Below the pieces are notes generated by a model. That model saw only the letters and a list, made by a program, of their open reading frames with translations, had not been told where the DNA came from and ran no database searches. Positions 51,397-59,963 of a stretch of DNA of 64,000 bases are shown here, piece after piece; position 1 is the first letter of the stretch, and every line of letters begins with the position of its first letter. The DNA is taken from positions 1 to 64,000 of IMG/VR virus record IMGVR_UViG_3300042544_002482; one strand, 5' to 3'. The stretch comes from a virus. The translations under genes were made by a program, and so were the position numbers.

Positions 51397-51990
51397 TTAA
51401 CCAATTTTCCACCCCCAAAATCCTGTGTGTGCACCATAAAGTCTAGTTGTGTTCGCATTAATATAAACTCTAATGTCGACATAGTCACCCGCAGCTAATG
51501 ACATAACCCCCGATACACAAATACCATCGGGATAATTCGCCGCTGCACCATATGTGTAAATTGTATATGGTGTTTGACCATTATTCCAACCTAATCCTCC
51601 ATTTTTTGCAAATTGTGGGTGAATGTAACCAGCTCCAGTATTATATGGTGCAGATATATCGTTTAACATGTAAAGATTCATCATAAAATGATAATAACCC
51701 GCAGATGGTGCAGTAAATCTACCAGTACTAGTACTAAAATTATTTGTTCTATCTGTCGTTACCCACGCTATTCTTGAATCTAATATATTCCAATTTGCTG
51801 CTCCATTCCAACCGGCATCGTTTGGGTACCGCCACGCATTTAATGAACCGTTTGCTCTGAATATAGGGTTGTTAATACCTCTTCTATGCCAACCACTAAT
51901 TGCCAATGATGTGCTTGGTAATGACAATGTACCAGATGCCGGTGTAATTGTTTTATCTCCAAATATTGTACCTTCTACATTTAATGGCAT
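51397..51990 (-). CDS. C1q-like fibre head protein, paralog 3 of 3
   Basis: A 197-residue protein: entry segment MPLNVEGTIFGDKTIT, then STGRFTAPSAGYYHFMMNLY, GYIHPQFAKNGG, GVMSLAAGDYVDIRVYINAN, and closing FWGWKIG. Same C1q-like plan as the two genes downstream but more diverged in its first 70 residues. It directly follows the 1246-residue fibre (one base between), so it may be that fibre's tip. The three heads could be alternative or mixed receptor-binding tips. Confidence 0.73.
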   Translation of the reverse strand: MPLNVEGTIFGDKTITPASGTLSLPSTSLAISGWHRRGINNPIFRANGSLNAWRYPNDAGWNGAANWNILDSRIAWVTTDRTNNFSTSTGRFTAPSAGYYHFMMNLYMLNDISAPYNTGAGYIHPQFAKNGGLGWNNGQTPYTIYTYGAAANYPDGICVSGVMSLAAGDYVDIRVYINANTTRLYGAHTGFWGWKIG

Positions 51991-51991
51991 A

Positions 51992-54900
51992 CTATACTAT
52001 TTCTGTTAAATCTATTTTGAACTTCTTACCATTCTTATTATTGATGATGTATAAGTTTTCATTACCTTCCTGTATAGTCCAATCACCTGTTGTTCCATCT
52101 ATTTCATTTCCACCTTCTTTACCTTCATTACTTAAGTGTAAGTCATTCGTAAATAAGTTAGCCCATCTAAGTGATGAACTACCTAAATTGTATGAATTGT
52201 TTGCGGATGGTATTAAATTCGTGTGACTTCTAACGTTACTATCACCGTTGGATATTGAAAATAGTACGGTACCTAAATCCTCGGTATCAAAAAATCTAAT
52301 ACCTCCATATCCAGGTGTTGCACCCATACGAATTCCCGTATGCCATCTTAAATCTAATTTAGTATAGTTACCACCAACGTTTTCTAAGTTTGTACCTATG
52401 TAGTAGTTTGCCACTGCGTCACTATCTCCGCCACCAAAGAATAATCTTGTTGACGATACTGCATTATAGGCGTTGTTTGAATAGTTACCCGCTATAACCA
52501 AATAACCACTTGTAACAGCATTACTTGATAAAGTACCAGTACTACCTGCGGTTGTTGCGGATGTTGCGGATGTTGCGGATGTTGCGGTTGATGCATTACC
52601 TATAAAATTACCACTATTATCAATGTAAGATACATCTGTTCCATTTCTTCTAAACTGAACAATTCTATCTGAACCACTATCAGACACTATATACCATCTT
52701 GCTGCGTGATATTGTATTTTTCCTTGAGTTCCTGGGTCACCAGTCCAGTTAGAAGTTGAATTGCTTCTTATATCTGTATTTGTTATTGTTATAGTACCAG
52801 TCATTGTACCTCCAGCTAATGGAAGTTTAGTTGTGTCTGACGTTATAAATCCCGCACCATTTGTAAGTTGATTAGTATTTGTTGGAATAGTTGCCGAACT
52901 ATACGCTAAAGACCCTAAACCTAAGAAAGATTGTACTTTAGCCGCAGTTGCTGACCGGTGATAGTTATCACCGAACTTAGCCACAATATGTGTTATTGTT
53001 CCTGTACTTACATCATCAGTTGTATTTATATAACTATAAAATCCATAGTTACCAGTTATATGTCCACTACCATCTCTATATACTATAGTATTCGCAGTGG
53101 CTGCAGCTGTAGGATTGTTAAACCCTGATATAGACCCCGCAGTTCCGTCAACACTTACTCCTGTTAATGTTTGTGAAGCCGACCCTCTACCTAACGATAT
53201 GGATGTTGTTCCAACGTGGAACGATGAATTTGTTAATTGTGCATTACTAATTCCAGTTACTTGTGCAGAACCAGAGAAAACACCAACAGCGTTTAATCTT
53301 GTTAAGATACCACTTGCATAGTTTGTTGTTGATGTTAAATCAATTTGTGATGAACCTGAAACCAATCCACCAGGAATGCTACTAATAGAACCAAAAGTAA
53401 TCTGACTAGACCCAGAAACCAATGCAGGTTTATCGGTTATACCATTAAAAGATATTTGAGCGGAACCCGATACTACACTAATACCGTTAAAAAACGCTCC
53501 CGAATGTATTGTTGTTCCATTTAATACTTGTGATGAACCTGAAACAGTTCCCGAAGGTAATAATGACACCACCTGAGATGAACCAGAAACTATACCTGTC
53601 GGTATGTTAGATAAACCTGTATATGATATTTGTGATGAACCCGATACCAATGTTGTTCCCTGAGAAACTATTGTTGAGGTAATGATTACACTACCTGTTA
53701 TTTCTGTATTATTCTTTAGACTAATTTTACTTCCATTATCAAAAATACTTGAAGTGGTTAAATGGTGACCATGACCATTGTCTTCAACCTTGGTTAAAAA
53801 GTTTCCAACTAGTGTTGGTGCATTATCTATACCCGTACCCAATGGTCCGTATAATAAAATACTTGCATCATCGGTACCAACATCTGAATGTTGAAATTTC
53901 CAATTGTTTGTTAGTGAGTCATAAAACAAAGACGCGGTAACATTTGTTGACCCCGAATCAAAAACAGAAATACCCGCATATCTAATTGCTGGTGTGTTAG
54001 AGTTTAATATAATTTTATTTGTACCAATACTAACGGCAGATGCTGTTATATTTTCTAAAGAAGATGATCCTTGTACAATTAAGTTTTGTGATATATAAAG
54101 TGAACCAGTTATGGTTTGATCACCTTTGAATATGTTACTACCTGTTGTTGCATATCTACCTTCAATAGTTGTAAGTCTAGTATTGTGTGAAGTGTCTGTT
54201 GAACTAAATGACGAACTAAGTGAATTCATTGATGAACTCAAATCATTTACACTTGTTGCAACAGAAGAACTAAATGTTGAATATCCTGTTGTTCCTGTTA
54301 ATATAACTTGGGAACTTCCTGATATGACACCATCACTATTTAATTTAGATTTGATTGTTGTGTTGATGGACGAAGTAAAAGTATTTAAACTACCTGTACT
54401 TGTTTCAATTGCCGATAATCTATTAATTGCTGATGCCGTAAATGTATTTAAATTACCCCCAGCACTTTCTAAATTACCTATTCTAGTGTTAACAGAAGAA
54501 CTAAAATCTGTAAGGTTTATTCCTTCGATTGTACCTGTAATATCAATAGAACCCGATACAACAATATCGTTTGCAAAAACAACTGGTGTTCCACCTACTG
54601 AAGATTGGATTTTTTGTCCGTTTAGTATTTCAACAGGACCTTTTAACATTATCTTACCGTTTGTTGGGTCCAATAATATGTCTCCGTCTGCACTAGATTT
54701 TAATTCAATGTCACCATCCGCAGTTTGTAAAATAATAGAGTCAGTTGTACCTTCTAATATTTTTAATGATTGACCTGTGTCGGTTGTAATTGTTAATTCC
54801 TGTGCTGTTGACGAAATTACTTTTGTTCCATCAATGTATAATGAACCCGATGAGATATAAACGTCTCTCCATTGATACTCCGCACTACCTAAGTCATATG

Positions 54901-55732
54901 TGTTATCAACAGAAGGTAATATTGATCCGCTATGTGTTTGTGTTCCTTTAAATAAATTTGAACCCGTCGTTGCATAACTTCCAGTTTTATTTTCAATTGA
55001 ATCTACTCTGTTTTTTGTGTTTAATGTTGTTGTTGCAACTGAAGAACTTAAAGAACCAATACTAGAACTCAACTCACTAGTTGTTGTTGCAATCGAAGAA
55101 GATAAAAATCCAATACTTGATGTTAATGAAGAGCTAAATGTATTATAATTTGTTGTTCCACTAATATCAACTTGAATACTACCTGAAATAACGTTTTCAG
55201 TGTTTAATTTAGATTTGATTGTTGTATCAATAGACGAAGTAAAACTATTTAAACTTCCTGACGATGTTTCTAATGCTGAAACTCTACTATTATTACTTGA
55301 AGTATATGATTGAAACGTTGTTTCGTCTAATTTACCCGTACCAATCGCTTGTCCATTTAATGATATTGAACCCGTAATTTGAACAGAACCTGTAAATTGA
55401 TGTACATCATTATCATCGTTACCAAACATAGATGAACCACTAGCAAAACTTGTGGTCATATAAGTTACAGATGAACTTACAATATAATTGGTTGCAATAA
55501 TTGATCCTGTAACGGATAAATCACCTTGAATTTGGGTACTTTTATTAACAGTGAATCCTGTTGTCGAAATGGACGCTGTAGCGTTTCCACTCGATATTTG
55601 AGATAAATTTAAACCAGTTACACCACTAGCTGGTAGATTGTATAAACCACCACCATCACCTATATATGAGCCGGTAAATGCTGAGGCCGTAACTGACCCC
55701 GAAATATTGAATATCGAACCGTAGAATTCCAT
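51992..55732 (-). CDS. Long tail-fibre protein (1246 residues)
   Basis: A repetitive fibre. The N-terminal module GDGGGLYNLPASGVTGLNLS matches the giant fibre at 18950-24406. ATTTSELSSSIGSLSSSVAT repeats follow, then an ISGSSQV series. Residues of about 290-400 carry a SGSLYIDGTKVISSTAQELT module shared with the fibres at 56870 and 62799. The C-terminus, HLSNEGKEGGNEIDGTTGDW to KKFKIDLTEIV, is the attachment module also found at the end of the 820-residue fibre. It is probably a trimeric fibre, with the C1q-like genes as candidate tips. Confidence 0.82.
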   Translation of the reverse strand: MEFYGSIFNISGSVTASAFTGSYIGDGGGLYNLPASGVTGLNLSQISSGNATASISTTGFTVNKSTQIQGDLSVTGSIIATNYIVSSSVTYMTTSFASGSSMFGNDDNDVHQFTGSVQITGSISLNGQAIGTGKLDETTFQSYTSSNNSRVSALETSSGSLNSFTSSIDTTIKSKLNTENVISGSIQVDISGTTNYNTFSSSLTSSIGFLSSSIATTTSELSSSIGSLSSSVATTTLNTKNRVDSIENKTGSYATTGSNLFKGTQTHSGSILPSVDNTYDLGSAEYQWRDVYISSGSLYIDGTKVISSTAQELTITTDTGQSLKILEGTTDSIILQTADGDIELKSSADGDILLDPTNGKIMLKGPVEILNGQKIQSSVGGTPVVFANDIVVSGSIDITGTIEGINLTDFSSSVNTRIGNLESAGGNLNTFTASAINRLSAIETSTGSLNTFTSSINTTIKSKLNSDGVISGSSQVILTGTTGYSTFSSSVATSVNDLSSSMNSLSSSFSSTDTSHNTRLTTIEGRYATTGSNIFKGDQTITGSLYISQNLIVQGSSSLENITASAVSIGTNKIILNSNTPAIRYAGISVFDSGSTNVTASLFYDSLTNNWKFQHSDVGTDDASILLYGPLGTGIDNAPTLVGNFLTKVEDNGHGHHLTTSSIFDNGSKISLKNNTEITGSVIITSTIVSQGTTLVSGSSQISYTGLSNIPTGIVSGSSQVVSLLPSGTVSGSSQVLNGTTIHSGAFFNGISVVSGSAQISFNGITDKPALVSGSSQITFGSISSIPGGLVSGSSQIDLTSTTNYASGILTRLNAVGVFSGSAQVTGISNAQLTNSSFHVGTTSISLGRGSASQTLTGVSVDGTAGSISGFNNPTAAATANTIVYRDGSGHITGNYGFYSYINTTDDVSTGTITHIVAKFGDNYHRSATAAKVQSFLGLGSLAYSSATIPTNTNQLTNGAGFITSDTTKLPLAGGTMTGTITITNTDIRSNSTSNWTGDPGTQGKIQYHAARWYIVSDSGSDRIVQFRRNGTDVSYIDNSGNFIGNASTATSATSATSATTAGSTGTLSSNAVTSGYLVIAGNYSNNAYNAVSSTRLFFGGGDSDAVANYYIGTNLENVGGNYTKLDLRWHTGIRMGATPGYGGIRFFDTEDLGTVLFSISNGDSNVRSHTNLIPSANNSYNLGSSSLRWANLFTNDLHLSNEGKEGGNEIDGTTGDWTIQEGNENLYIINNKNGKKFKIDLTEIV

Positions 55733-55735
55733 TAA

Positions 55736-55754
55736 TTTATAGTTTAACTATAAA
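55736..55754. promoter_or_regulatory. Inverted repeat just upstream of the 1246-residue fibre gene
   Basis: TTTATAGTT and AACTATAAA flank one base, starting four bases before the ATG at 55732. The position suggests a control element for this fibre, although the A/T content lowers its weight. Confidence 0.4.
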
Positions 55755-55762
55755 TACTTGAG

Positions 55763-55783
55763 ATATCGGTTATGGGGCGATAT
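55763..55783 (-). terminator. Weak hairpin after the 120-residue gene
   Basis: ATATCG and CGATAT with a 9-base G-rich loop, four bases after the stop at 55787. No T-run follows, so this is a candidate only. Confidence 0.3.
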
Positions 55784-55786
55784 TAT

Positions 55787-56149
55787 TTAAGGTATGATGA
55801 GTTCTAACGAACCATCCCAAGGATTTGGATTCTCTTGATTTGACCAATCTCTAACTGCATCAATGAAAACACCCATTTTTGTGACCTTTTCTGCGTCATT
55901 TTCTCTAAGAATATTAGATTGTTTCCATGAAGGATAATATTTGAAAATATGTTCTTGAGCAAATTCATTTATTTCTGAATTTTCCCACTCAATATAAAGT
56001 TCTTCATCTGTTTTTGTGTAAACTAAAACAGGTGGGTCTTGCGTAAAGTCATAAACTTCCTTATATTTTAATAAATCGTCTTTACAAGTAATTCCTTTAT
56101 TTTCTTTTGGACCATTCCAAATACAAATTTCATATTCTATAATTTTCAT
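55787..56149 (-). CDS. Small phage protein, possibly tail-fibre assembly
   Basis: A 120-residue acidic protein. YYPSWKQSNILRENDAEKVT with GVFIDAVRDWSNQEN resembles the conserved C-terminal region of tail-fibre assembly proteins (pattern W-x-Q-x-N-I/L-R, then A-V/I-R-x-W). It lies between a fibre-tip type gene and the 1246-residue fibre, the normal place for a fibre chaperone. The likeness is by pattern. It ends near a small hairpin (55763-55783). Confidence 0.55.
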   Translation of the reverse strand: MKIIEYEICIWNGPKENKGITCKDDLLKYKEVYDFTQDPPVLVYTKTDEELYIEWENSEINEFAQEHIFKYYPSWKQSNILRENDAEKVTKMGVFIDAVRDWSNQENPNPWDGSLELIIP

Positions 56150-56167
56150 ATTAATAAATTTTAAAAA

Positions 56168-56869
56168 TTAACCTCCTGTGGTACCTAATTTACCATGGAT
56201 TATATAAACCAAATCAACAATTCTTAACCGACTACGGTCATCACTACTTCCACCTAAATTTATTATTCTTAATGTGTCAGAACTATCAAACAAACCACTA
56301 ACGTGGTTTGCTAAACAATACCAACCACCGTACGCCCCTCCAGCATAAAATTGTCCACTTACTTTAAAATTCGCAAAACTGTTAAGACTATTTGAATTGT
56401 CTAATGTTCTAGGTTCAGTATAATCTGGTGTTACTGAACCCGTTCTAATAAAAGCATGATTTGCACCTGCAGCATTTTTTAACATCGCTAACCTAGTGTA
56501 CGAATAATCATATCCTGGATGGGGATGATCTCCAACACCAAGTTGTGCCCATAACGATACCCTTCCAATATCACCTATTGCAGTTCCTGCGTTACCATTT
56601 CTTCTTCCGGAGTTACTATCGTGTGTGTTATTATACCAAGTACTATGATGTGGAAACATTGGTAATGATAAATCAACATAAGCAGCACCACCTGCAGCCG
56701 CGGATGGTGCATAATCTCCAGCAGAATTAAATATTTTTGTATCGGCCGTTGAATTATTATATCTTGGATTTATAGTTATACTTCCCACAGTTGTTGCGGC
56801 ATGTTCAACAATAGGGATTTGAATTTGCATATATTGAATAGGTAATCCTGAACTTGATAATATTGCCAT
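56168..56869 (-). CDS. Virion/fibre-tip-like protein
   Basis: A 233-residue protein rich in G, S, N, H and aromatic residues, without charged helices. The N-terminus, LPIQYMQIQIPIVEHAATTV, is followed by a compact beta-rich body (LPMFPHHSTWYNNTHDSNSG, LGVGDHPHPGYDYSY) and ends LVYIIHGKLGTTGG. Histidine clusters (HPHPG, PHHS) could bind metal. It abuts the 820-residue fibre (zero bases), so it may be that fibre's distal or receptor-binding part. No family recognised. Confidence 0.62.
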   Translation of the reverse strand: MAILSSSGLPIQYMQIQIPIVEHAATTVGSITINPRYNNSTADTKIFNSAGDYAPSAAAGGAAYVDLSLPMFPHHSTWYNNTHDSNSGRRNGNAGTAIGDIGRVSLWAQLGVGDHPHPGYDYSYTRLAMLKNAAGANHAFIRTGSVTPDYTEPRTLDNSNSLNSFANFKVSGQFYAGGAYGGWYCLANHVSGLFDSSDTLRIINLGGSSDDRSRLRIVDLVYIIHGKLGTTGG

Positions 56870-59332
56870 TTATTCTGTTATTTTTTCTAATTTTATTTTA
56901 AATTTCTCACCACTTCTATTATTCAACATATAGATATCATTCTCACCTTCTTGTAATGTCCAATCACCCCACGTTCCATCAACAACGTTTTGTTTTCCTT
57001 CGTTTGATAGGTGTAAGTCAGTTGTGTATACGTGGTTCCATCTTAAAGATGTTGAACCTAAATTGTAAGTTGCGTCTGCTGTTGGTAAGATTGTAGATTT
57101 GACTTGCATTGAAGAACTACTAACAATTACAATTCTCTCATTATTAACTTTTAATGATATTGGGGTATTGGTATCTGTACCAACGTACATTTCAGATTCT
57201 GTCCATGAACCTAACGCATCACTATTACTAGCTCTATTTAATCCAATTGAACCATATGTTGTTGAACTTCTTTGAAAATGGATTACCGGTAAGTATGTAT
57301 TTTGGTGAAACGAATCGATATATAAGAAACAGTGTTCACCTGTTGATCTAAAAATTGTATGTTGTCTCTGGCTTCCGTACACAAATAAACCATCACTTCC
57401 TGTTGCACCATAATTGACTGTTAATCGTTTGGATGGATTCGCATCGTTTACCCCGACACCATTTGGATTTAAAAATGCCGCAACACCATTCGCTTCTAAA
57501 TAAATTTTAGGATTGCCAGCAGAATATAAATAATGAAATCCATGTGAGCCTTCAGTTCCAATAATACTAACAGCATTTGGACCAAATTTAATACCATCAG
57601 ATGGTGTTATTAATAATTTTGTTGACCATGATGGTGATGACAATGTTCCTGTAGATGTGTAAATTTTTACTCCTCCACCAGAAACACCTTCAATTAAACC
57701 TGTTGCCTGATCTGACGTTCCTGCAAATGCTATTGCTGGTGACCCCGTTCCTTTTTTGAGTACTAGAGTATTTCCACCACCACTAAATGTACCTGTACCT
57801 GTAAATGTTGCATCACCAGATGTTGATAATATAAAATGTTTAGTTGCCGAACCTGCACCCATAGAAATTTCACCACTATGATTTAATGCGATGTACGTAT
57901 TTCCTGGTGTGTATGAACTATTACTTGTACCTAAGAATATATCAATACCGCCATCACCTAAAAATGTTCTTGCACCTGAGGCAAATGAATCACTAACACT
58001 ATCTATTTGAATTCTAAATAAACCGTTCGTATCTCCACTATCACCATTAATCATTAATGGTTGTGTTGATGTTGTTGCTTGAGTATATGTTCCATTGTTA
58101 GTTAATCCCGCAAATGTTGGTGAACTTGATGTTAGGACCGCTTGATTTAAAATAGATCCATATCCTGTTGTTGACGATAATGTTATTTGGGCAGAACCTG
58201 AAACAGTTCCTGATGGTAATTGTGCTGAACCTGACCAAATACCTGTTCCAGATAATACTTGTGAACTACCTGAAACCAATCCTGAAGGAACACCACTTAC
58301 GGAACCAAAAGATATTTGTGATGAGCCCGATACCAATCCAGATGGTAGTTGTCCACTACCACTAACAATACCACTTGGTATACTACTTAATCCACTATAT
58401 GTGATTTGTGACGATCCTGAGACCAATCCCGAACCTGGTATACTAATACTTCCACTAACGGTTAAACTCCCCGTAAATGAATGTGTATCACCTAATTCGT
58501 CACCGAACTTAGTACTACCACTTCTATATAAAATTGAACTACTAATATATGTTGTTCTTAACTCCTGAGTTTCAATAAAACCAGTCACTATTAGTGAGCC
58601 AGTCATTGTTACACTATTACCGAATTGAATTGCATTACCATCAGATGATAATATTTTATTACCAGCATATAATGTGGTTGTTCCTTTTAACGCAATTACT
58701 CCTGTTGTTGGGTCTAATATAACGTCTCCACCACCAGAAGTTGCAAGTGTGATATTACCGTCACCAGATTGTAATGTGATTGTATCCGAACCTGCCTCTA
58801 ATATCTTGAATGATTGTCCTGTATCGGTTGTAATTTGTAACTCTTGAGTTGTACTACTTAAAACTTTTGTTCCATCAATGTATAATGATGCCGATGAAAG
58901 ATATAAATCTCTAAATTGGTGTGTAACACTACCTAAATCGTAGGTATTATCAACTGAGGGTATAATTGATCCTGATATTGTTTGATTTCCAACAAATATG
59001 TTAGAACCTGTTGTGGCAAAACTACCTGTTTTACCCTCTATGGAATTTAATCTTGGTGATGTTGATGATGTAAATCCGTTTAAACTACTTGTTGTAGTTT
59101 CTATAGAATTTAATCTAGTTGTTACAGAAGATGTGTATGTATTTAAACTACCTGTTGTGGTTTCTAAAGAGTTTAATCTTGTAATTGTTGTTCCACTAAT
59201 TGCTGCACCTTCAAGAGATGCAATTCTATTGTCCTGTGACAAATTAGTTGCCGCAACCGAAGATGAGATTAATCTAATGTCTTCCCCACTACTTGTATGG
59301 GAACCCGTTACTAAGAGATTGTGAACTTTCAT
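56870..59332 (-). CDS. Tail-fibre protein (820 residues) with C-terminal attachment module
   Basis: A repetitive fibre. The N-terminus, SISGTTITRLNSLE-type segments, forms short coiled coils. Residues of about 110-270 hold the SASLYIDGTKVLSSTTQELQ module that also occurs at 62799-64000 with nearly identical protein sequence. VSGSSQISFGSVSGVPSGLV repeats occupy the centre. The C-terminus carries YNLGSTSLRWNHVYTTDLHL and EGENDIYMLNNRSGEKFKIK, the same closing module as the 1246-residue fibre. Probably trimeric. The preceding A/T-rich gap contains TATTTATA. Confidence 0.82.
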   Translation of the reverse strand: MKVHNLLVTGSHTSSGEDIRLISSSVAATNLSQDNRIASLEGAAISGTTITRLNSLETTTGSLNTYTSSVTTRLNSIETTTSSLNGFTSSTSPRLNSIEGKTGSFATTGSNIFVGNQTISGSIIPSVDNTYDLGSVTHQFRDLYLSSASLYIDGTKVLSSTTQELQITTDTGQSFKILEAGSDTITLQSGDGNITLATSGGGDVILDPTTGVIALKGTTTLYAGNKILSSDGNAIQFGNSVTMTGSLIVTGFIETQELRTTYISSSILYRSGSTKFGDELGDTHSFTGSLTVSGSISIPGSGLVSGSSQITYSGLSSIPSGIVSGSGQLPSGLVSGSSQISFGSVSGVPSGLVSGSSQVLSGTGIWSGSAQLPSGTVSGSAQITLSSTTGYGSILNQAVLTSSSPTFAGLTNNGTYTQATTSTQPLMINGDSGDTNGLFRIQIDSVSDSFASGARTFLGDGGIDIFLGTSNSSYTPGNTYIALNHSGEISMGAGSATKHFILSTSGDATFTGTGTFSGGGNTLVLKKGTGSPAIAFAGTSDQATGLIEGVSGGGVKIYTSTGTLSSPSWSTKLLITPSDGIKFGPNAVSIIGTEGSHGFHYLYSAGNPKIYLEANGVAAFLNPNGVGVNDANPSKRLTVNYGATGSDGLFVYGSQRQHTIFRSTGEHCFLYIDSFHQNTYLPVIHFQRSSTTYGSIGLNRASNSDALGSWTESEMYVGTDTNTPISLKVNNERIVIVSSSSMQVKSTILPTADATYNLGSTSLRWNHVYTTDLHLSNEGKQNVVDGTWGDWTLQEGENDIYMLNNRSGEKFKIKLEKITE
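58450..58900 (-). repeat. Shared fibre module, copy A
   Basis: About 150 codons, from SASLYIDG to DTHSFTGSL, whose protein sequence is almost the same as copy B at 63550-64000. Many third-codon positions differ. Confidence 0.75.
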
Positions 59333-59360
59333 ATGTTATATAAATAGTTCATTGATTGGA

Positions 59361-59567
59361 TTAGATCTCAACAATTCTGTAAACTCTTTCAGACGGATCT
59401 GCGGTTTCTAACTCAGTCTTTTTGGTTTCAGCTTCTTCTAGGGTGTCGAACTCATCCACAGTATCTTCTGCGTTTAATTTTGCTACCCATATTTGTCTTT
59501 TTGCCCAATCTGGATCACCATTATTGGTGTCTACTGGTACGAATTGTTTTTGTATTCTATATGCCAT
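59361..59567 (-). CDS. Small acidic phage protein, unknown function
   Basis: A 68-residue soluble protein: AYRIQKQFVPVDTNNGDPDW followed by AKRQIWVAKLNAEDTVDEFD, then a helical K/E-rich segment. No motif recognised. Its position between fibre-associated genes suggests a virion-associated or assembly role. The ATG at 59567 is preceded by an A/T leader with TATTTATT. Confidence 0.55.
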   Translation of the reverse strand: MAYRIQKQFVPVDTNNGDPDWAKRQIWVAKLNAEDTVDEFDTLEEAETKKTELETADPSERVYRIVEI

Positions 59568-59581
59568 ATTAATAAATAGTT

Positions 59582-59950
59582 TTATTCTTCAGTATATTCT
59601 ACCCAAGATTGTCCATCTTCATTCCACGTATAAACTTTACCATCAGATGGTCTTTCTATTGGTGCTTCCCATAAACAAGTTTCTTCATTTAACACCCAAG
59701 AAGAGAATGGTTTTGATGGTAAAAATGCATCTCTAATTTCATCATACGTATCATCTAAACCAGCATATCTTTTTCTAAAATTTGAATTATATGATGTTTG
59801 TTTCCACGTTCCAGTTAACCCAATTGAACTTATAAAATTTTGTCCAACGATTTCACTTTCAGGAAATTCTAAATTTCCGCAATCCTCGTTTGTAATTACA
59901 ATAACTTGTTTAACTATATTGTTTTCATCTATTTGTGCAAAATGTGCCAT
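59582..59950 (-). CDS. Small virion-associated phage protein (marine-phage family)
   Basis: A 122-residue protein. AHFAQIDENNIVKQVIVITN, WKQTSYNSNFRKRYAGLDDT, and AFLPSKPFSSWVLNEETCLW match a recurring family in marine myophages (pattern recalled, not searched) found near tail-fibre genes. The tryptophan-rich pattern suggests a small beta-rich virion protein. It lies 14 bases from the next small gene and 13 bases from the glycine-rich fibre upstream. Confidence 0.72.
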   Translation of the reverse strand: MAHFAQIDENNIVKQVIVITNEDCGNLEFPESEIVGQNFISSIGLTGTWKQTSYNSNFRKRYAGLDDTYDEIRDAFLPSKPFSSWVLNEETCLWEAPIERPSDGKVYTWNEDGQSWVEYTEE

Positions 59951-59963
59951 ATTTTTTTAATAT

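Noticed and set aside
53097-54773. + strand ORFs opposite the 1246-residue fibre
   Set aside because: Same explanation: low-complexity antisense shadows of fibre repeats.
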